Source: Actinomycetes bacterium (lineage in GTDB: Bacteria; Actinomycetota; Coriobacteriia; Anaerosomatales; JAJZPX01). From it: 5,784 bases of DNA. This document shows, piece by piece, positions 4,357 through 5,784 of the stretch. How positions within the stretch are numbered: position 1 is the first letter of the stretch; each line of letters begins with the position of its first letter. Location of the stretch: the NCBI GenBank assembly GCA_021811025.1, contig JAJZPX010000138.1, forward strand, positions 1 through 5,784, given 5' to 3'. Position numbers and translations under genes: made by a program. The notes below the pieces were generated by a model. It worked only from the letters and a program-made list of their open reading frames with translations, was not told where the DNA came from and made no database searches.

Positions 4357-5313
4357 TTATCGTAGCAGGCGGTCGGCCAGCGCTCCCGCGAACACCACCA
4401 GTACGGTCACCGAATTCATCACGAAGAACGCGAAGTTCACGCGCGAGAGGTCGCTTGGCGTGACGATGAGGTTCTCGTACAGCAGCGCGGCCGCGCCCGC
4501 CACGATGCCGAGGTAGTACGGCCAGCCGGCGCCCACGAGCACGCCCGCGACCACCAGCAGCGCTACGGCCAGCGCGTGGCAGACGTGCGACTGCACGAGC
4601 GCGCGCGGGACGCCGAAGTCCGCGGGGACGCTGTGGATCCCGTCGCGAACATCGCAGTCGATGTCCATGAGCGCGTAGATGATGTCGAACCCGGCGAGCC
4701 AGAACAGCACGGCGAGGCCGAATACCCACGGCGCCGGGGAGTCGAGCCGGTTCGTCACCGCCGCCCACGCGCCCACCGGCGCGAGCCCGAGGCACAGGCC
4801 CAGCCAGTAGTGGCAGAGCCACGTGAAGCGCTTGAGGTATGGATACACGACGAAGACGGCCAGCACGATCGGCCACAAGTAGTGCGTGATGGGCGCGAGC
4901 TGCCAGATCGCGAACAGGAACGCCGCCAGCACGATCGCGGCGAACAGCCACAGCTCCCACGCCTTCACCAGCCCCGCGGGGATCGCCCGACCCGCCGTGC
5001 GAGGGTTGCGCGCGTCGATCTCGGAGTCGACCGCGCGGTTCACCACGAACGCGAAGCTGCGCGCGCCCACCATCGCGACGGTGATCCAGAGGAGGGTGAG
5101 CGGCGACGGCAACCCGCCGGTGGTCGTCGCTGCGGCGTAGAACGCCCCGATGTACGCGTACGGCAGCGCGAAGATCGAGTGCTCGAACTTCACGAGCTCG
5201 AGGAACGTCGCGATCGTCCCGCGGATCCCGGGCTTGCGCTCCGCCTTCGGCGGCACGCCGCGCTCGGCCGAGGCGTCCACCTCGGAGCGCTCCTCGCGAT
5301 CTTCCTCGCTCAC
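4357..5313 (-). CDS. ubiA: UbiA-family aromatic polyprenyltransferase (likely menaquinone pathway)
   Basis: UbiA-family enzymes attach a polyprenyl chain to an aromatic ring inside the membrane. The 318-residue product has a charged cytoplasmic N-terminus (1-30) and about eight or nine hydrophobic helices. The first Asp-rich motif is NRAVDSEID (92-100: N92, D96, D100), followed by NPRTAGRAIPAG. The second lies at 210-225 (D210, D217, D219, D221, D224), followed by HSVPADFG. These Asp residues are expected to bind Mg and the prenyl diphosphate. The block FEHSIFALPYA (43-53) fits the bacterial UbiA-like group found with UbiD/UbiX and menaquinone genes, where the futalosine-route name is MqnP. 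The GTG at 5313 overlaps the ubiD stop by 4 bases (GTGA), which implies coupled translation; GGAG lies 9 bases upstream. The frame is open farther upstream only because it shadows ubiD. Confidence 0.94.
   Translation of the reverse strand: MSEEDREERSEVDASAERGVPPKAERKPGIRGTIATFLELVKFEHSIFALPYAYIGAFYAAATTTGGLPSPLTLLWITVAMVGARSFAFVVNRAVDSEIDARNPRTAGRAIPAGLVKAWELWLFAAIVLAAFLFAIWQLAPITHYLWPIVLAVFVVYPYLKRFTWLCHYWLGLCLGLAPVGAWAAVTNRLDSPAPWVFGLAVLFWLAGFDIIYALMDIDCDVRDGIHSVPADFGVPRALVQSHVCHALAVALLVVAGVLVGAGWPYYLGIVAGAAALLYENLIVTPSDLSRVNFAFFVMNSVTVLVVFAGALADRLLR
5104..5122. repeat. 19-bp exact repeat, copy 2, inside ubiA
   Basis: This is an exact same-orientation match to 3073-3091. Here it encodes part of the TTGGLPSP loop of UbiA (about residues 64-71), so the copy is constrained by the protein. 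The sharing may therefore be chance in GC-rich DNA. Confidence 0.45.
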
Positions 5314-5784
5314 AGGCCGAGCTCCGGCCACAGCTCGTCGATCCGCGCCTTCACCTCGGGCGACATGACCATCGCGTCCGGCCACTCGCGCGCGTGCCCC
5401 TCCTCGGGCAGCGGCCGCGTCGCGTCGATCCCCATCTTGTGGCCGAAACGCTCCCAGGGGCTGCTGTGGTCGAGCTGGTCGAGCGGGCCCTTCGTGATCG
5501 TCACGGAGCGGTTCGGGTCGACGTTGTTGAAACAGCGCCACGCGACCTGGGAGTAGTCGTGGCAGTCGACGTCGGCGTCCACGACGACGACGAACTTCGT
5601 GAACATCATCTGCCCCATCGACCACGCGAAGTCCATGACGCGCTGCGCCTGGCCCGGGAACTCCTTCTTGATCTGGAAGATCGCGCAGTTGTGGAACACG
5701 CCCTCGAGCGGCAGGTCGTAGTCGATCACCTCGGGCATCATCGCCTTGATGACCGGCAGGAACAGCCGTTCGGTAGCCTTGACG
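5310..5784 (-). CDS. ubiD: UbiD-family prenyl-FMN-dependent decarboxylase, C-terminal part
   Basis: UbiD enzymes remove carboxyl groups from aromatic acids using prenylated FMN made by UbiX. Only the last 157 residues are in the window; the N-terminus lies past base 5784. Visible blocks are ATERLFLPVIK, then PEVIDYDLPLEGVFHN with the conserved acidic residues of the active-site region, FPGQAQRVM, the strand KFVVVVDADVDCHD, a GPLDQLDHSS loop and KMGIDATRPLP. These match the C-terminal domain of UbiD closely. The final residues (EEGHAREWPDAMVMSPEVKA) form the usual tail that leads to the stop at 5310. It overlaps ubiA by 4 bases and is first of the visible operon genes. In the futalosine menaquinone route the same role is called MqnL; the substrate cannot be read from the sequence. 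An internal ATG at 5741 should not be taken as the start, because family sequence continues upstream of it. Confidence 0.95.
   Translation of the reverse strand, partial: VKATERLFLPVIKAMMPEVIDYDLPLEGVFHNCAIFQIKKEFPGQAQRVMDFAWSMGQMMFTKFVVVVDADVDCHDYSQVAWRCFNNVDPNRSVTITKGPLDQLDHSSPWERFGHKMGIDATRPLPEEGHAREWPDAMVMSPEVKARIDELWPELGL

Noticed and set aside
3668..4516. Long plus-strand frame opposite ubiX and ubiA
   Set aside because: It is His/Arg/Glu-rich antisense shadow sequence. The minus strand encodes full UbiX signatures with a strong Shine-Dalgarno sequence.
4331..4960. Upstream part of the long frame leading into UbiX
   Set aside because: It overlaps ubiA in another frame and is low-complexity Arg-rich. 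The GTG at 4330 with its GGAGGAGGAG is the real start.
4576..5556. 326-residue plus-strand frame opposite ubiA and ubiD
   Set aside because: It is a composition-driven antisense shadow of two clear minus-strand genes, with no domain resemblance.

Overview
The window is GC-rich and densely packed, and suggests an anaerobic, respiring actinobacterium. The most likely placement is the Coriobacteriia-like lineages that carry many multiheme cytochromes. Three things point there: strongly GC-ending codons, a tRNA-Gly/tRNA-Cys pair beside tRNA-Val (a set that is tandem in other actinobacteria), and a very large c-type cytochrome in the same window as a UbiD/UbiA/UbiX cluster of the kind that finishes menaquinone. 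The taxonomic placement is inference from gene content only.

Layout, left to right. Positions 1-2022 (minus strand) hold the N-terminal 674 residues of a membrane-anchored multiheme cytochrome c that continues past the left edge. It has 13 CX2CH motifs and 8 motifs with longer spacers (CX4CH to CX10CH), arranged in three tandem modules. Just upstream of it on the same strand (2049-2252) is a 67-residue protein of unknown function, probably co-transcribed. A 163-base gap follows, with a tentative promoter and a hairpin. Then comes a four-helix HsmA-family membrane protein (2416-2808, minus), which lies downstream of tRNA-Val(GAC) (2928-3002, minus) with only a short structured leader between them. 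A divergent promoter region (3003-3139) separates tRNA-Val from tRNA-Gly(GCC) and tRNA-Cys(GCA) on the plus strand. The plus-strand pair ends at a strong intrinsic terminator (3386-3415). A 50-residue protein of unknown function (3445-3597, minus) has its own Shine-Dalgarno sequence and possible promoter.

Positions 3731-5784 (minus) form a tight operon read in the order ubiD (partial), ubiA, ubiX. ubiD and ubiA overlap by 4 bases, and 26 bases separate ubiA from ubiX. UbiX makes prenylated FMN, UbiD uses it to decarboxylate an aromatic acid, and UbiA prenylates the aromatic ring in the membrane. In an organism that respires through cytochromes the likely product is menaquinone, probably by the futalosine route (where these roles are called MqnM, MqnL and MqnP), but no gene specific to that route is in the window. 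The quinone would be the membrane electron carrier that could feed a multiheme cytochrome such as the one at the left end; that link is inference.

The least ordinary element is the cytochrome: its repeating module mixes standard and expanded heme-type motifs. No CRISPR array, insertion sequence, rRNA gene or plausible plus-strand protein gene was seen.
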